NCBI GenBank assembly: GCA_038214135.1
Contig: JBBQSD010000001.1
Span: forward strand, 1-64,000
Length of the DNA stretch: 64,000 nt
Source: JANLSE01 sp038214135
GTDB taxonomy: Bacteria > Chloroflexota > Chloroflexia > Chloroflexales > Roseiflexaceae
Direction: 5' to 3'
In this document: positions 9,174 through 18,195 of the stretch, piece after piece
Layout of the letters: the number at the start of each line of letters is the position of its first letter
Position numbering within the stretch: the first letter of the stretch is position 1
Translations under genes and position numbers: made by a program
Notes under the pieces: model-generated
What the model was told of the DNA's origin: nothing
The model's database searches: none
What the model saw: only the letters and a program-made list of their open reading frames with translations

Positions 9174-10346
9174 ATATAACTTTGCGCCCTCAACCCGAAT
9201 TTTGCGGGCGCGCTGCAGAAATGCCGCATCGAATTCCTCCAAGCCCGTTGCCGTCACAAGCGTCTGCTGATCGGGCTGGTTGATTGTTGCCAGAAGGTGA
9301 TGGCGGCGCTCGGCATCCAATTCGGAAAGCAGATCATCAAGCAGTAGCACTGGCGCATCACCGGAACGGCTGCGCATGAGTGCCGCCTCACCCAACTTGA
9401 GCGCTAGTGTCGCGCTGCGTTGCTGCCCACGCGAGCCATAGGTTCCCACGCTCATCTCACCAATGCCAAGCAGCAGATCGTCGCGATGCGGCCCGATGAG
9501 CGTCTGCCCACGGCCCAATTCATCGTCGCGAACGCGGGCCAACTGCTCCAGGAATGCGGTCTCAATCTGTCGCTCATCACTTACCTCATCGATGCCAGGA
9601 ACACTCGATTGATAGCGCGCCGTGAGCGGAGTGGTTCCAGCAGTGATCTGGCAGAAAATCTGCCCTGCCAGTGTGTTCAGTTCTGCCGTTGCCCGCAGCC
9701 GTTCACGCAGCACATACGCTCCCGCCAATGCCAATTCGCGATCCCAGAACGCAAGCTCATCGACAGCACTGCGTAATGGGCGGCGGCGTTCGCGCCAGGC
9801 GCGTAGCAGGCTATTGCGCTGCTGGACAACCTTGTTATAGTGTGAGAGTGTGCGGACATAGCGCCCATCGAGCTGCGAGAGTGTCACATCAAGGTAGCGC
9901 CGCCGCTCGGATGGCGCACCCGTCACCAGCGCAATATCGGCCGGGGTGAACAACACCACCCGCAGATTGCCAACCAGATCGAGTGCTCGAACTGCTCGCC
10001 GATCAACCCGAACTGTTTTGACCGATGCGCCAATTAATTGGCCATCATCATCGGCGCGGCGTTGCACCACAACCTCCAGCCGAACGCGCCCATCAATGCG
10101 CTTGATCTCACACACCAGGCGCGCAAACGGCTGCACGCCAATATCACCCTGGGCATCCCATCGCACCAATTCCCGATCCGCACCGGCACGCGGTGAACGG
10201 GTGGTTGCCAGGTAGAACAGCGATTCAAGGATGCTGGTTTTGCCTGCCGCATTCGGCCCGTAGAACAGGGTCGTTCCTGGCTCAAGGGTGATGTCGAGCC
10301 GCTCGTAGTTGCGGAAATCGCGCAGGCTCAGGGTTGTCACATGCAT
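9168..10346 (-). CDS. recF: DNA replication and repair protein RecF
   Basis: A 392-residue SMC-like ATPase that helps load RecA at single-strand gaps. It begins LSLRDFRNYERLDI. The Walker A is GPNAAGKTSILES near residue 30, the ABC-type signature is GSRGQQRSATLALKLGEA, and the Walker B is PVLLLDDLLSELDAERR. Length is typical (about 360-400). It is not beside dnaN or gyrB here, unlike the classical dnaA-dnaN-recF order. A TATACT box ends 8 bases before the ATG, so the mRNA could be almost leaderless. The last codons overlap the end of corA. Confidence 0.95.
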   Translation of the reverse strand: MHVTTLSLRDFRNYERLDITLEPGTTLFYGPNAAGKTSILESLFYLATTRSPRAGADRELVRWDAQGDIGVQPFARLVCEIKRIDGRVRLEVVVQRRADDDGQLIGASVKTVRVDRRAVRALDLVGNLRVVLFTPADIALVTGAPSERRRYLDVTLSQLDGRYVRTLSHYNKVVQQRNSLLRAWRERRRPLRSAVDELAFWDRELALAGAYVLRERLRATAELNTLAGQIFCQITAGTTPLTARYQSSVPGIDEVSDERQIETAFLEQLARVRDDELGRGQTLIGPHRDDLLLGIGEMSVGTYGSRGQQRSATLALKLGEAALMRSRSGDAPVLLLDDLLSELDAERRHHLLATINQPDQQTLVTATGLEEFDAAFLQRARKIRVEGAKLYL

Positions 10347-10499
10347 AATGTCTAGTATACAGTATTCAGGAGCCAGGAGTCAGGAGTCAGGAGTCACAAG
10401 GTACGATAGCAGTTTATCGGGTATGCATCGCCCCTTTGCCGCAGGCTCCAGCCTGCAGATGGTGGAGTTTCATCCCAACAATAGCATCAAGCATTCCAT
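10347..10499. repeat. intergenic repeats: AGGAGTC tandem and CCGCAGGCT palindrome
   Basis: Positions 10363-10396 hold a tandem of AGGAGTC units, one of four such tracts in the window. Positions 10438-10462 hold a copy of the GCCGCAGGCT-AGCCTGCGG palindrome, here with a C-to-A change. They separate the start of recF from the end of the IPP isomerase gene. No coding sequence is visible. Confidence 0.7.
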
Positions 10500-11534
10500 C
10501 TACCCTTGTTCAAGCCGAAGTGCTCGCAGCGCTGCCAGATCTCCACAGCCACTACAGAACATGGCGATCCGTAATTCTGCAAGATACGCCGATAGCCCTT
10601 CAATCACGGCATCGGCACCGCGCTGCTGTACCGCTGGAATGAGCGCAGGTTTGGCAGTACCAACTAGATCGGCTCCCAATGCAATCGCCTTAGCGATATC
10701 GACACCACTGCGTATGCCGCCGCTGCCAATCAGTGGCACACGTGGGAAGGCGCTGCGAATATCACGAATCGCTGTGGTGGTGGGAATACCCCAGTTTGCA
10801 AACGCCCCGGCGACTCGTGCGCCAGTGGGGGTTGGTTGGCGAAACCGCTCGACTTCACTCCAACTTGTTCCGCCTGCTCCAGCCACATCGATGCCCCACA
10901 CGCCAGCATCAATCAGCCGTTGCGCTGTCGCTGCACCAATGCCATTCCCAACTTCCTTGGCGATCACCGGAACCTCGATCTTCCGGCAGATCTCGGCGAT
11001 CTTGGCCAGCAAACCCTTAAAATTGGTGTTACCCTCTGGCTGAACCGCTTCCTGTAGCGCGTTGAGATGCAGAATGAGTGCATCGGCCTGAATCATATCG
11101 ACAGCCCGTCGGCACTCATCCACGCCATAACCATAGTTTAATTGCACGGCTCCCAGATTGGCCAACAGAATGATTGTTGGTGCAACCCTGCGAACCTGAT
11201 AAGTTGCGGCTTGCTTGGTATCACGGATGGCAGCTCGTTGTGAACCAACCCCCATTGCAATGCCAAGCTGTTGTGCGGCCTCGGCCAGCGCAAGATTGAT
11301 CGGTGCCACATCAGCTGCACCACCAGTCATCGAGCTAATCAGCAGCGGGGCATTCAGCGGCTTGCCAAGGAAGGTTGTGTGTGTATCAATCTCGGCCAGG
11401 TCGAGATCGGGCAATGCCTCATGTGGCATACGATAGGCTGCAAAGCCAGTCGCAATGCCTTTTGCGGCCACGTCCTCATCAAGAACAATCCGAACATGAT
11501 CGAGCTTTCGGCTGCTGGTTGTATCCTCGCTCAT
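10500..11534 (-). CDS. fni: isopentenyl-diphosphate delta-isomerase, type 2 (FMN)
   Basis: The 344-residue protein starts at ATG 11534 (MSEDTTSSRKLDHVRI), preceded by AAGGTAGGG; the open frame extends 18 codons further. It matches type 2 IPP isomerase: R-K-x-D-H at the N-terminus, FLGKPLNAPLLISSMTGG, GVGSQRAAI, HLNALQEAVQPEGN, VIAKEVGNG and a phosphate-binding IGSGGIRSG. The enzyme interconverts IPP and DMAPP using reduced FMN and Mg2+, independent of the type 1 enzyme. It supplies isoprenoid precursors for quinones, carotenoids and polyprenyl carriers. It is transcribed away from the cyclophilin gene. Confidence 0.95.
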   Translation of the reverse strand: MSEDTTSSRKLDHVRIVLDEDVAAKGIATGFAAYRMPHEALPDLDLAEIDTHTTFLGKPLNAPLLISSMTGGAADVAPINLALAEAAQQLGIAMGVGSQRAAIRDTKQAATYQVRRVAPTIILLANLGAVQLNYGYGVDECRRAVDMIQADALILHLNALQEAVQPEGNTNFKGLLAKIAEICRKIEVPVIAKEVGNGIGAATAQRLIDAGVWGIDVAGAGGTSWSEVERFRQPTPTGARVAGAFANWGIPTTTAIRDIRSAFPRVPLIGSGGIRSGVDIAKAIALGADLVGTAKPALIPAVQQRGADAVIEGLSAYLAELRIAMFCSGCGDLAALRALRLEQG

Positions 11535-11654
11535 TCGCCCTACCTTAGCACACTGCACGGCTTCCCACGCGGCGTCGTATTGTAGCATACGTTATAATGC
11601 GCCCAACGCGTATTGCGCGACTACCGCAGATAAATTGTATTGTAGGAGTAAACC

Positions 11655-12401
11655 GTGACCCAGCCCACTCGCCCTCGCAAGGGTGCCCCACCTGAAAAGC
11701 GCCCGAATCCAGCCCTTGGGGCTGTATCGGCGCTGGTTGTTGTTGCCGTGTTTGTTGCGCTTGGTTTTGTTCTCGCTGGGCGTGCTGCTGCCCCAGCCCC
11801 GGTTGCCATCCCAACGGTCGCGCCATTTGCAGCTGCACCAACTGCAGCAACGGTGCCGACAGACGCAGCCGCTGGTACTGCGGATCGGAACGGGAAATAC
11901 AAGCAAGTACCACCAATGACAATCGATCCGGCCAAGAGCTACACGGCAACCCTGAAGACGCCGCGTGGCGATATTGTGATCAAGCTCCGCCCAGATCTTG
12001 CGCCGCAGACGGTCAACAGTTTTGTCTTTCTCTCACGCGAGGGGTTTTATAATGGCCTGACGTGGCATCGCGTCATTCCTGGTTTTGTCGCTCAGGGTGG
12101 CGATCCAACCGGAACGGGCATAGGCGGGCCAGGCTATACCGTCCCTGGCGAGTTCACCGATAAGGTCTTGTTCGATAAGCCAGGCATTGTCGCTATGGCT
12201 CGCCCTGGCAATGATATCAATGGCAATGGCTCGCAGTTCTATATCACAACTGCAGCAACCCCAAGTTTAGATAACCAATACACAATCTTTGGCGAAGTGG
12301 TTCAGGGCCTCGATATTGCCCTGGCCATTCCACCCCGCGATCCAGATACCGCCACAACCCCCGGTGAGCAAATCGTTGGCATCACCATTGAGGAAAAGTA
12401 A
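11655..12401 (+). CDS. membrane-anchored cyclophilin-type peptidyl-prolyl isomerase
   Basis: A 248-residue protein starting at GTG 11655. Residues 1-20 are basic and Pro-rich, residues 21-42 are a membrane anchor, and an Ala/Pro/Thr linker runs to about residue 75. A compact bacterial cyclophilin domain follows (ATLKTPRGDIVIKLRPDLAP, FYNGLTWHRVIPGFVAQGG, NGNGSQFYITTA, TIFGEVVQGLDIA). The conserved Arg in HRVIPGF and Gln in SQFYI are present, so catalysis is expected. The topology places the isomerase outside the cytoplasmic membrane, where it would assist folding of exported proteins. A TATAAT lies at 11593-11598, about 55 bases before the start. Confidence 0.9.
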   Translation: MTQPTRPRKGAPPEKRPNPALGAVSALVVVAVFVALGFVLAGRAAAPAPVAIPTVAPFAAAPTAATVPTDAAAGTADRNGKYKQVPPMTIDPAKSYTATLKTPRGDIVIKLRPDLAPQTVNSFVFLSREGFYNGLTWHRVIPGFVAQGGDPTGTGIGGPGYTVPGEFTDKVLFDKPGIVAMARPGNDINGNGSQFYITTAATPSLDNQYTIFGEVVQGLDIALAIPPRDPDTATTPGEQIVGITIEEK

Positions 12402-12414
12402 GCCAATAAACAAA

Positions 12415-12445
12415 GCAGGTAGGTGCATTCACGCATCCTACCTGC
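12415..12445. terminator. hairpin after the cyclophilin gene
   Basis: GCAGGTAGGTGC pairs with GCATCCTACCTGC (9 plus 3 base pairs, one bulge) 13 bases after the cyclophilin stop. On the plus strand no T-run follows. On the minus strand the stem is followed by TTTGTTTATT, so it could serve either direction. Confidence 0.5.
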
Positions 12446-12517
12446 CGATATTCTACGCCATGATTCGCTTGCACGCCGCGGGTTGAAACCACGCGGCTAT
12501 GGGTGCATTATTCCTTT

Positions 12518-12599
12518 GCCGCAGGCTGAAGCCTGCGGATGGAAAGGTTATTTCATCTCCCCTCGCCCGTTCTGGGAGAGGGGCCGGGGGTGAGGGAGT
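12518..12599. repeat. dispersed palindrome plus CTCCCCTC...GAGGGG repeat
   Basis: A full copy of the GCCGCAGGCTGAAGCCTGCGGATGG palindrome family lies at 12518-12542. It is followed at 12557-12599 by a copy of the C-rich/G-rich inverted repeat found at seven or more other sites. Both sit between convergent genes and contain no gene. Confidence 0.7.
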
Positions 12600-12605
12600 A
12601 AGCGC

Positions 12606-14585
12606 CTACTTCCTATTGAAGAAGCCCTTACGCTTTGGTTCAGCAACCGTCTGCCGTAGCCGCGCAAGGTCACTCTCGGGTGTTGCAACCGCATCGGGTG
12701 TCAGCGATGCCTCTGCAGCGGGAACAAATATCGGCAAGATTGGTGGGGTCGCCTCTGGCGCTGGCGCAGTTGTCTCATAGGGCAATGGGCCACTCTCGAC
12801 ACCCAATGCGACCATCCAATCCCATAGTGCCTGCTGGCGTTGGGCGAAATCATCTGGCAGGTGCAGTGGACGCCCACGGGCATCAATCACTACTCCCAAT
12901 GCGCTTCCAGCCAGTGCGCCAACCTCCGAAGAAACCTCTGCTCCCGGCGTATTCCGGCCAATACGTACCCCAGAAGTTGGCCGTAGAATAAGCTGGCCGC
13001 GTTGCCCGATCTCAAGCGGCAGCCGCGCAATCTGCCCATGGGCAACGCTGATCGTGATTGGCTCCTGGTTGGCGATTCGTAGTTCTGCTTCAACGGCAAT
13101 CGTACCTACCTGGCCTTCACCAAGCGCAACAATACAGGTTGCCAGTGGAGTATTGCTCAATAGATCATGCTCGAACAGGGTCAACGCTGCCTCTGGGTTT
13201 GCAAACGCCAATGCGCCACACGCCGTCAGCAAGCCGAGCGGATCGAGATGGATATCGATGGCCATGACGGATTGTTCGGCGCTTGGTTGGAGTGCATCCA
13301 GAATAACCAGGGCCGCAAGCCCTGGATGTGGGGCATGGGCAAGTACGCCGCCTCCGGCGATGACAAGATCATAGATAGTGTGTGGCCGCTCATCGTGTAA
13401 GGCAGCAACGGCTAACGATAGCGCTTCACGGGCGGCTGCCAACTCGATCAACAGATCCTCGCGGCTGGTTGGCTGGATCTGTGGTCGCAGCATCTTATTC
13501 AGCAAACGATGGGAGATCTCGCGTTCGCCAATCGGAAAGGGCAGCCAACGCCGAACACCATTCGGGCCACTGTTTGCCAGAACCTCGCCTAATCCCAGGC
13601 CAGTTCCCGTATTGGCCAGCACCACAGGCGTTGCAACATCCTGTGTAACATACTGAAGGATAGTCGCAGCCGAGCCGATATCGATCGAAAGCACACTACG
13701 ATGGTTCAGTTCGGCAATGAAACGAACCATCAATGCCGAAGCCTCTGCCGATGTGCGTAATGGTGTGCTGCACAGCCGTTTGAGCGCCGCTGCACCAGGC
13801 AGGTTTGGCAGGATGCGCTCATCATAGATCCGCCGCAATTCATTCCGAATTGGATCAAGACGCTCGACATCAAGGCTTGGGCGAACATTATCAATGACCT
13901 TCAGTCGCGCTCGGCCAGAAAGGGCCTCGATCATACGCTCGCTGGCCTTACTATTGCCAGCAAACAGCACCGAGCGAGCCGTCACATCCTGGCGTTGGGT
14001 GCCACTCTGATCAACGCGGGTGCTGAGTGCGGTGAGCCCGACAATATGGGCCAGACGCACGAGCGAATCCTGGGCTCCATCTTCCAAACCACCAGTGATC
14101 AGCACCACATCAGGATGCAGCCCGGTCAGCATTTGCACCTGGCGCTCGATCCAGGTAGTATCGCGGCCTTCCTCAGTCCGAACGCTATTATCAAGGGTGA
14201 TCGTCTGCACGACACTTGCGTAGGTTGCGCGGATCGCACGTTGGGCGCTGTGGCCCGAAATATCGGTTGCAATCGCTGCAATCACCACACCCATAATTCC
14301 AGCAGCACTTGTCACCGCCACAACCTGATCGACACCATCACGCTCATTATTCTGGGGCATGATCAGGCTCGTACCCTCGATCAAGCGTCGGCCGGTCATC
14401 TCGCTGATCTCATTTGCGGCAGCCAAAATCGCAACAGCAGCATTTTCCTGCGGCGGTTCGATTGTGCTTGGCACCTCAATGCGCCCAATCATGCGGGCAT
14501 CACCAGCGACCATGTCAACGAGTGTGACTCGGGTTGTAACGCTGCCGATTTCGGCAATCAGGACTGCGTGATCATATCGTGTCAT
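12606..14585 (-). CDS. MutL-like (glutamate mutase L family) ASKHA protein
   Basis: A 659-residue protein of the family named after glutamate mutase accessory protein MutL, with an ASKHA-type nucleotide-binding fold. The N-terminus has VLIAEIGSVTTRVTLVD (phosphate-1 loop), the middle has VVLITGGLEDGAQDS and a second phosphate loop VLSIDIGSAATIL near residue 310. After about residue 480 there is a C-terminal extension, including RIGRNTPGAEV, that I do not recognise. No glutamate mutase S or E subunit gene lies in the window. Instead it is the last gene of an operon of membrane proteins, 10 bases downstream of a six-helix protein. A role as the cytoplasmic ATPase of that complex is inference. 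Confidence 0.75.
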   Translation of the reverse strand: MTRYDHAVLIAEIGSVTTRVTLVDMVAGDARMIGRIEVPSTIEPPQENAAVAILAAANEISEMTGRRLIEGTSLIMPQNNERDGVDQVVAVTSAAGIMGVVIAAIATDISGHSAQRAIRATYASVVQTITLDNSVRTEEGRDTTWIERQVQMLTGLHPDVVLITGGLEDGAQDSLVRLAHIVGLTALSTRVDQSGTQRQDVTARSVLFAGNSKASERMIEALSGRARLKVIDNVRPSLDVERLDPIRNELRRIYDERILPNLPGAAALKRLCSTPLRTSAEASALMVRFIAELNHRSVLSIDIGSAATILQYVTQDVATPVVLANTGTGLGLGEVLANSGPNGVRRWLPFPIGEREISHRLLNKMLRPQIQPTSREDLLIELAAAREALSLAVAALHDERPHTIYDLVIAGGGVLAHAPHPGLAALVILDALQPSAEQSVMAIDIHLDPLGLLTACGALAFANPEAALTLFEHDLLSNTPLATCIVALGEGQVGTIAVEAELRIANQEPITISVAHGQIARLPLEIGQRGQLILRPTSGVRIGRNTPGAEVSSEVGALAGSALGVVIDARGRPLHLPDDFAQRQQALWDWMVALGVESGPLPYETTAPAPEATPPILPIFVPAAEASLTPDAVATPESDLARLRQTVAEPKRKGFFNRK

Positions 14586-14595
14586 AACTCTCGTC

Positions 14596-15243
14596 TCAGC
14601 GAACGATCCCCGCTACACCCAGAATAAAATCCAGAACAAAATTGAGCCGCTCAGTCAGCGCGCTCAGGTAGGTTTGGAGTGTTCCAGCGAAGAAGAATCC
14701 AAAAGCAATCATCAATAGCCAGTGCCCAATTGCCGCCGCAAGGCTCACAACCCGCCCGCCAGCGCTTTTCGGAGGCACCGTATAATAAAATCCAGCCAGA
14801 ATAACAACCGTGCCAATGGCCAAGGTAAGCGCACCAGCTATTGCCATCGGGTCAGTTCCAAGTGGCCGCGCACTATCCAATATTTGCGGAAGTAGGGTGC
14901 CAATAACAGCACCACTGACTGCCAATGCAGCTCCGACTCCAAAAATCAGCGCCAATGGCAGATTAGCCAACCACGAGAGTTCTTGCCCACCCACCGCACG
15001 CGGGATGAGCAGCAACCCCAGAAAGAGCGGCACACCATAGATCAACAGCGAGCTTGATTCGCCAGTACTCAGGCTACGTATTGCTGGCATGAGCACCTGA
15101 TGGAAGGCAATCACAAATGCCAACCCAAGCGAAACGCCAACAAACAGGTATTGGGCCGCACGAAACAATGGGTTTGTTCCGGCGATACGACTAAGCACAG
15201 CGATTGTCAGAATGACAGCAATGATATTGATAACCTGGGTCAT
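14596..15243 (-). CDS. small six-helix membrane protein of the MutL-like operon
   Basis: A 215-residue protein made almost entirely of six hydrophobic helices (about residues 3-22, 28-50, 66-84, 93-121, 133-157, 168-198) with no catalytic motif that I can see. Its ATG overlaps the stop of the PxWL-repeat gene by 4 bases (15240-15243), and 10 bases separate it from the MutL-like gene, so translation is probably coupled throughout. I do not recognise the family. The context suggests a membrane subunit of one complex with the flanking proteins. Confidence 0.6.
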   Translation of the reverse strand: MTQVINIIAVILTIAVLSRIAGTNPLFRAAQYLFVGVSLGLAFVIAFHQVLMPAIRSLSTGESSSLLIYGVPLFLGLLLIPRAVGGQELSWLANLPLALIFGVGAALAVSGAVIGTLLPQILDSARPLGTDPMAIAGALTLAIGTVVILAGFYYTVPPKSAGGRVVSLAAAIGHWLLMIAFGFFFAGTLQTYLSALTERLNFVLDFILGVAGIVR

Positions 15244-18152
15244 GGCTGACTCCGCGGCCGGTTGATAGCGCTGCGCGCCAGTACAATCATCAAACCAATC
15301 ACAAGCAGTGCGCAGAACAGCAGTGTAGCGAGCCGGAGTTGGCTGGTTTGCAGCATCGTCTGTGTGGTATCGGCTCCGCCGCGCAATTGCTCATAGGCAA
15401 GTGCGCCCTGTATGCCAGCCAATGAGAAGATGCCCGGCTGCCGGAAGTAGGGTTGCGAAATCGGCTGCACGCCAGCTGGAACGAGAAAGGCAATTGGTTT
15501 CTTCATCGTAGGCCGAATTTGTTCCATCCATCCCTGGACATCGGTTGGCTCATCGGCGAAAACAATTGCCATGGCAAAATCATTGAGTGTGGAGAGGCGC
15601 GGCTCGCTGGTGCTAAGGTTGGTCGCCAGGGCACCAATTGTTGCATCACGGCCCTGAAAATCGCTCTGTAACGCACCGCGTAGGTTCTGGGCTAATTGGC
15701 GCAATCCGATCTCGCCGCCAGGGCGATAGCCAAGCAATACATAATCCAACCCACCACCCTCATACTTGGCTGCATTCAGCCGATCTCGCAGATCGAATTG
15801 AAGCATCGTGCCCTGGGGATCGGTGCTGACAAGCACCAGTTTCACCCGTTGTGCAATGAGCTGATCGATCACGGCTCGTTCAAGCGGACGCAGTTCACTC
15901 ATGCGTTGTGCATCCCACTCATAGCCAATCAGCACAATATCGCTCGCTCCAAGTGGCTTGATCTGTTCGAGCAGTGCCGCTGCCGCTGGTGATGGAGCCG
16001 AATCCATTCCAACAACTGTCGTGGCTAAACCAGGTACTGCAAGCCCAACAATCAGCAGGATGAGCAACAGCAGTGAGAGTGCCCGCTCAATATTCATTCG
16101 GCCAAGTGGTGTTGCGGGTGCAGTTTCGCCAACCACAGCTGCCTGTGGCAGGGGTGTACTCGCCATCCGGCGCAGCAATGCCAGAGCTTCGATCTGTGTT
16201 GGTGTACGAGTTGGTGCGGCTGGTAGCATCAGGCGCGGTGCTGCCATATTGACAGTCGCCACGGCTGGCGTGTCATCATCGTATGCACCCAAACGTGCAA
16301 GCCAATCCAGAGAACGGGCATCGGCAGCATTACTCTCGCGCGGTCGCTCTGTCTCGCTGCGAAGCCATGCTGGAAGATCAGCACCACCAAGTAATTCTGA
16401 TGATGGTGTTAGGTTGGCTGGCTTGCCAGTATCCTCAAACCAATCCAGGTTTGATGTTGATTGCGGAACAACTGATGCCGCTGCGGACGATGGTGTGGCT
16501 GGCGAGGATGAATCCGTGCCACGCAACCACGTCGGCAGATTGATATCGCCAGGTGCCATTGCACTTGGCATTGGTTGGCCGGCCTCATCACGCAGCCAGG
16601 GCGGCAACGAACTCGTATTTGGATCAACAGTTGGCGCAGCAGTATCACGTAGCCATGCAGGCAATTCATCATTGGCGCTAGCAACTGGCGGTACGAGAGT
16701 ATTTCCTGTATTTGGTGGGTATATTGGCGTATCGGATTGAAGCCAATCTGGAAGAGCGTCTGCGGTTGGTACAGGCGAAGGCGCAGAAGAAGCGCTTACA
16801 TCGCTCACCCAGGCTGGCTGTGCTGGTTGGCCAAACGCCTGTTCGTCAGCCGTATCAACGATATTCAGTGGCAGTAGATTTGGTGAGGGCGGCGTTGCAA
16901 GCTGTGGCCCGCCCTCACGCAACCATGCCGGTAGCTCATCGCTCTGTGGCGATTGAGCTTCTTCTGGTAGGGGCCTAGCAGCATCACGTAGCCATGCGGG
17001 AACATCTTCCGCAGCCGATCCCGGCGACATTGTCGGCTCGCTGGCCGATGTTGTTGGTGATTCAGGGCCGCGCAACCAGGCTGGTGCATCATCATCGCTC
17101 TGATCGGGTGTGGCCTCGCGAAGCCACTCTGGAACATCTGGTGTGTTTGGTGTTTTGGCCTGGATGAGTTGGCTGGCACTAGCACCCAGCCATTCAGATG
17201 CTTCTCCACTCGGGCGCTGCTCTCCTTGATCGGGGAGCGATGAAAGCCAACCGGGAGCCTCAGAAGCGGCAGGCGTGCCAGGTTCACTCCCAAATGAAAA
17301 TGGCGCAACCCCCAGATCGTTATCATCGCTTTCCGTCACCCGCCGAATATCATCATCGGAGATACTCTGCAGCCAACTAGGCAACCCATCGTCCGCATCA
17401 TCGGCTGTTGGTTCTGGTGGCGTACTGGGAACACTGCTCTGCAACCAGCTTGGAGTGCTTGTCTCCGCTGGGGGTTGCACACGAACTTCCGGTGATCGTG
17501 GCGCTGGCTCATTCATCCAACTCGGTGGCGCAGGTAATGTCTCGCTCGAACGATCTGCTGGTTGTGGTTCAAGGCTCTGCAACCAATCGGGGAGCGGCTC
17601 ATCGCCCTGATCATTGCCATCACCGGAATTAACTTGGCTACTTAGCCAGGCTGGTAACTCCTCCGCAGCGCGTGTTTCCTTGATCGGCGGTGATGCCGGT
17701 GTTGGAACTGGTGGAACTGATGATGGCGTGTCTGATTCAGCGCCAGTGCTCAACCATCCCGTAAAGCCACTGGCTGAGCTTAATCGCCCAGATGATGGTG
17801 GAGCGGGTGGGGAAGCTGGCGAGCTTGGTTCACTAGTGCGTAACCAGGCCGGAATGTCCTCATCGGAATCAGCAGAAGCGGTTGAACTCTCCACTGGATC
17901 AATGGAGCTGCCAAGGTTTGCCAGCCATGCAGGAAGATCCTGCGCCGGTTCGGGCGGCAATGGGCTCAGCGAGGAATCTGTGCTGCTTGGCGTTGTGCTA
18001 TCGGCGAGTTCACTCAGCCAATCCGGAATCCCCCCTGGATCAGTGCTGCCGAACGCTGGTGAAGCAGGCGCTGAGGGGCTAGCTGGGCGCAGCTCTACCG
18101 CAGCTTCTGGCGGGCGCGGTGGCAATGGCACACCACGAAGCCAGGGTGGCAT
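15240..18152 (-). CDS. large protein with ~24 P-x-W-L motifs and a membrane-anchored C-terminal domain
   Basis: About 970 residues from ATG 18152 (MPPWLRG); an alternative ATG at 18236 would overlap the preceding gene by 41 bases and adds residues that look non-native. Roughly the first 620 residues are low-complexity Ser/Pro/Ala/Asp sequence, punctuated every 20-40 residues by a short motif of the type acidic/Leu-P-x-W-L (DLPAWLANL, ELPAWLSSQ, DVPEWLREA, NLPTWLRGT and about twenty others). The C-terminal third has a helix (SLLLLILLIVGLAVPGLA), a soluble alpha/beta-like domain and a final helix (LATLLFCALLVIGLMIVLA). This looks like a disordered cytoplasmic scaffold attached to a membrane domain. 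Function is unknown. Confidence 0.7.
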   Translation of the reverse strand: MPPWLRGVPLPPRPPEAAVELRPASPSAPASPAFGSTDPGGIPDWLSELADSTTPSSTDSSLSPLPPEPAQDLPAWLANLGSSIDPVESSTASADSDEDIPAWLRTSEPSSPASPPAPPSSGRLSSASGFTGWLSTGAESDTPSSVPPVPTPASPPIKETRAAEELPAWLSSQVNSGDGNDQGDEPLPDWLQSLEPQPADRSSETLPAPPSWMNEPAPRSPEVRVQPPAETSTPSWLQSSVPSTPPEPTADDADDGLPSWLQSISDDDIRRVTESDDNDLGVAPFSFGSEPGTPAASEAPGWLSSLPDQGEQRPSGEASEWLGASASQLIQAKTPNTPDVPEWLREATPDQSDDDAPAWLRGPESPTTSASEPTMSPGSAAEDVPAWLRDAARPLPEEAQSPQSDELPAWLREGGPQLATPPSPNLLPLNIVDTADEQAFGQPAQPAWVSDVSASSAPSPVPTADALPDWLQSDTPIYPPNTGNTLVPPVASANDELPAWLRDTAAPTVDPNTSSLPPWLRDEAGQPMPSAMAPGDINLPTWLRGTDSSSPATPSSAAASVVPQSTSNLDWFEDTGKPANLTPSSELLGGADLPAWLRSETERPRESNAADARSLDWLARLGAYDDDTPAVATVNMAAPRLMLPAAPTRTPTQIEALALLRRMASTPLPQAAVVGETAPATPLGRMNIERALSLLLLILLIVGLAVPGLATTVVGMDSAPSPAAAALLEQIKPLGASDIVLIGYEWDAQRMSELRPLERAVIDQLIAQRVKLVLVSTDPQGTMLQFDLRDRLNAAKYEGGGLDYVLLGYRPGGEIGLRQLAQNLRGALQSDFQGRDATIGALATNLSTSEPRLSTLNDFAMAIVFADEPTDVQGWMEQIRPTMKKPIAFLVPAGVQPISQPYFRQPGIFSLAGIQGALAYEQLRGGADTTQTMLQTSQLRLATLLFCALLVIGLMIVLARSAINRPRSQP

Positions 18153-18195
18153 CTGTTTTCCATCAGATCGATCTGTCAACGCGGCGAACTCCCAC

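Noticed and set aside
12606..14585. DNA mismatch-repair MutL
   Set aside because: The 'MutL' here is the glutamate-mutase-associated ASKHA family; there are no GHKL ATPase motifs of mismatch repair.
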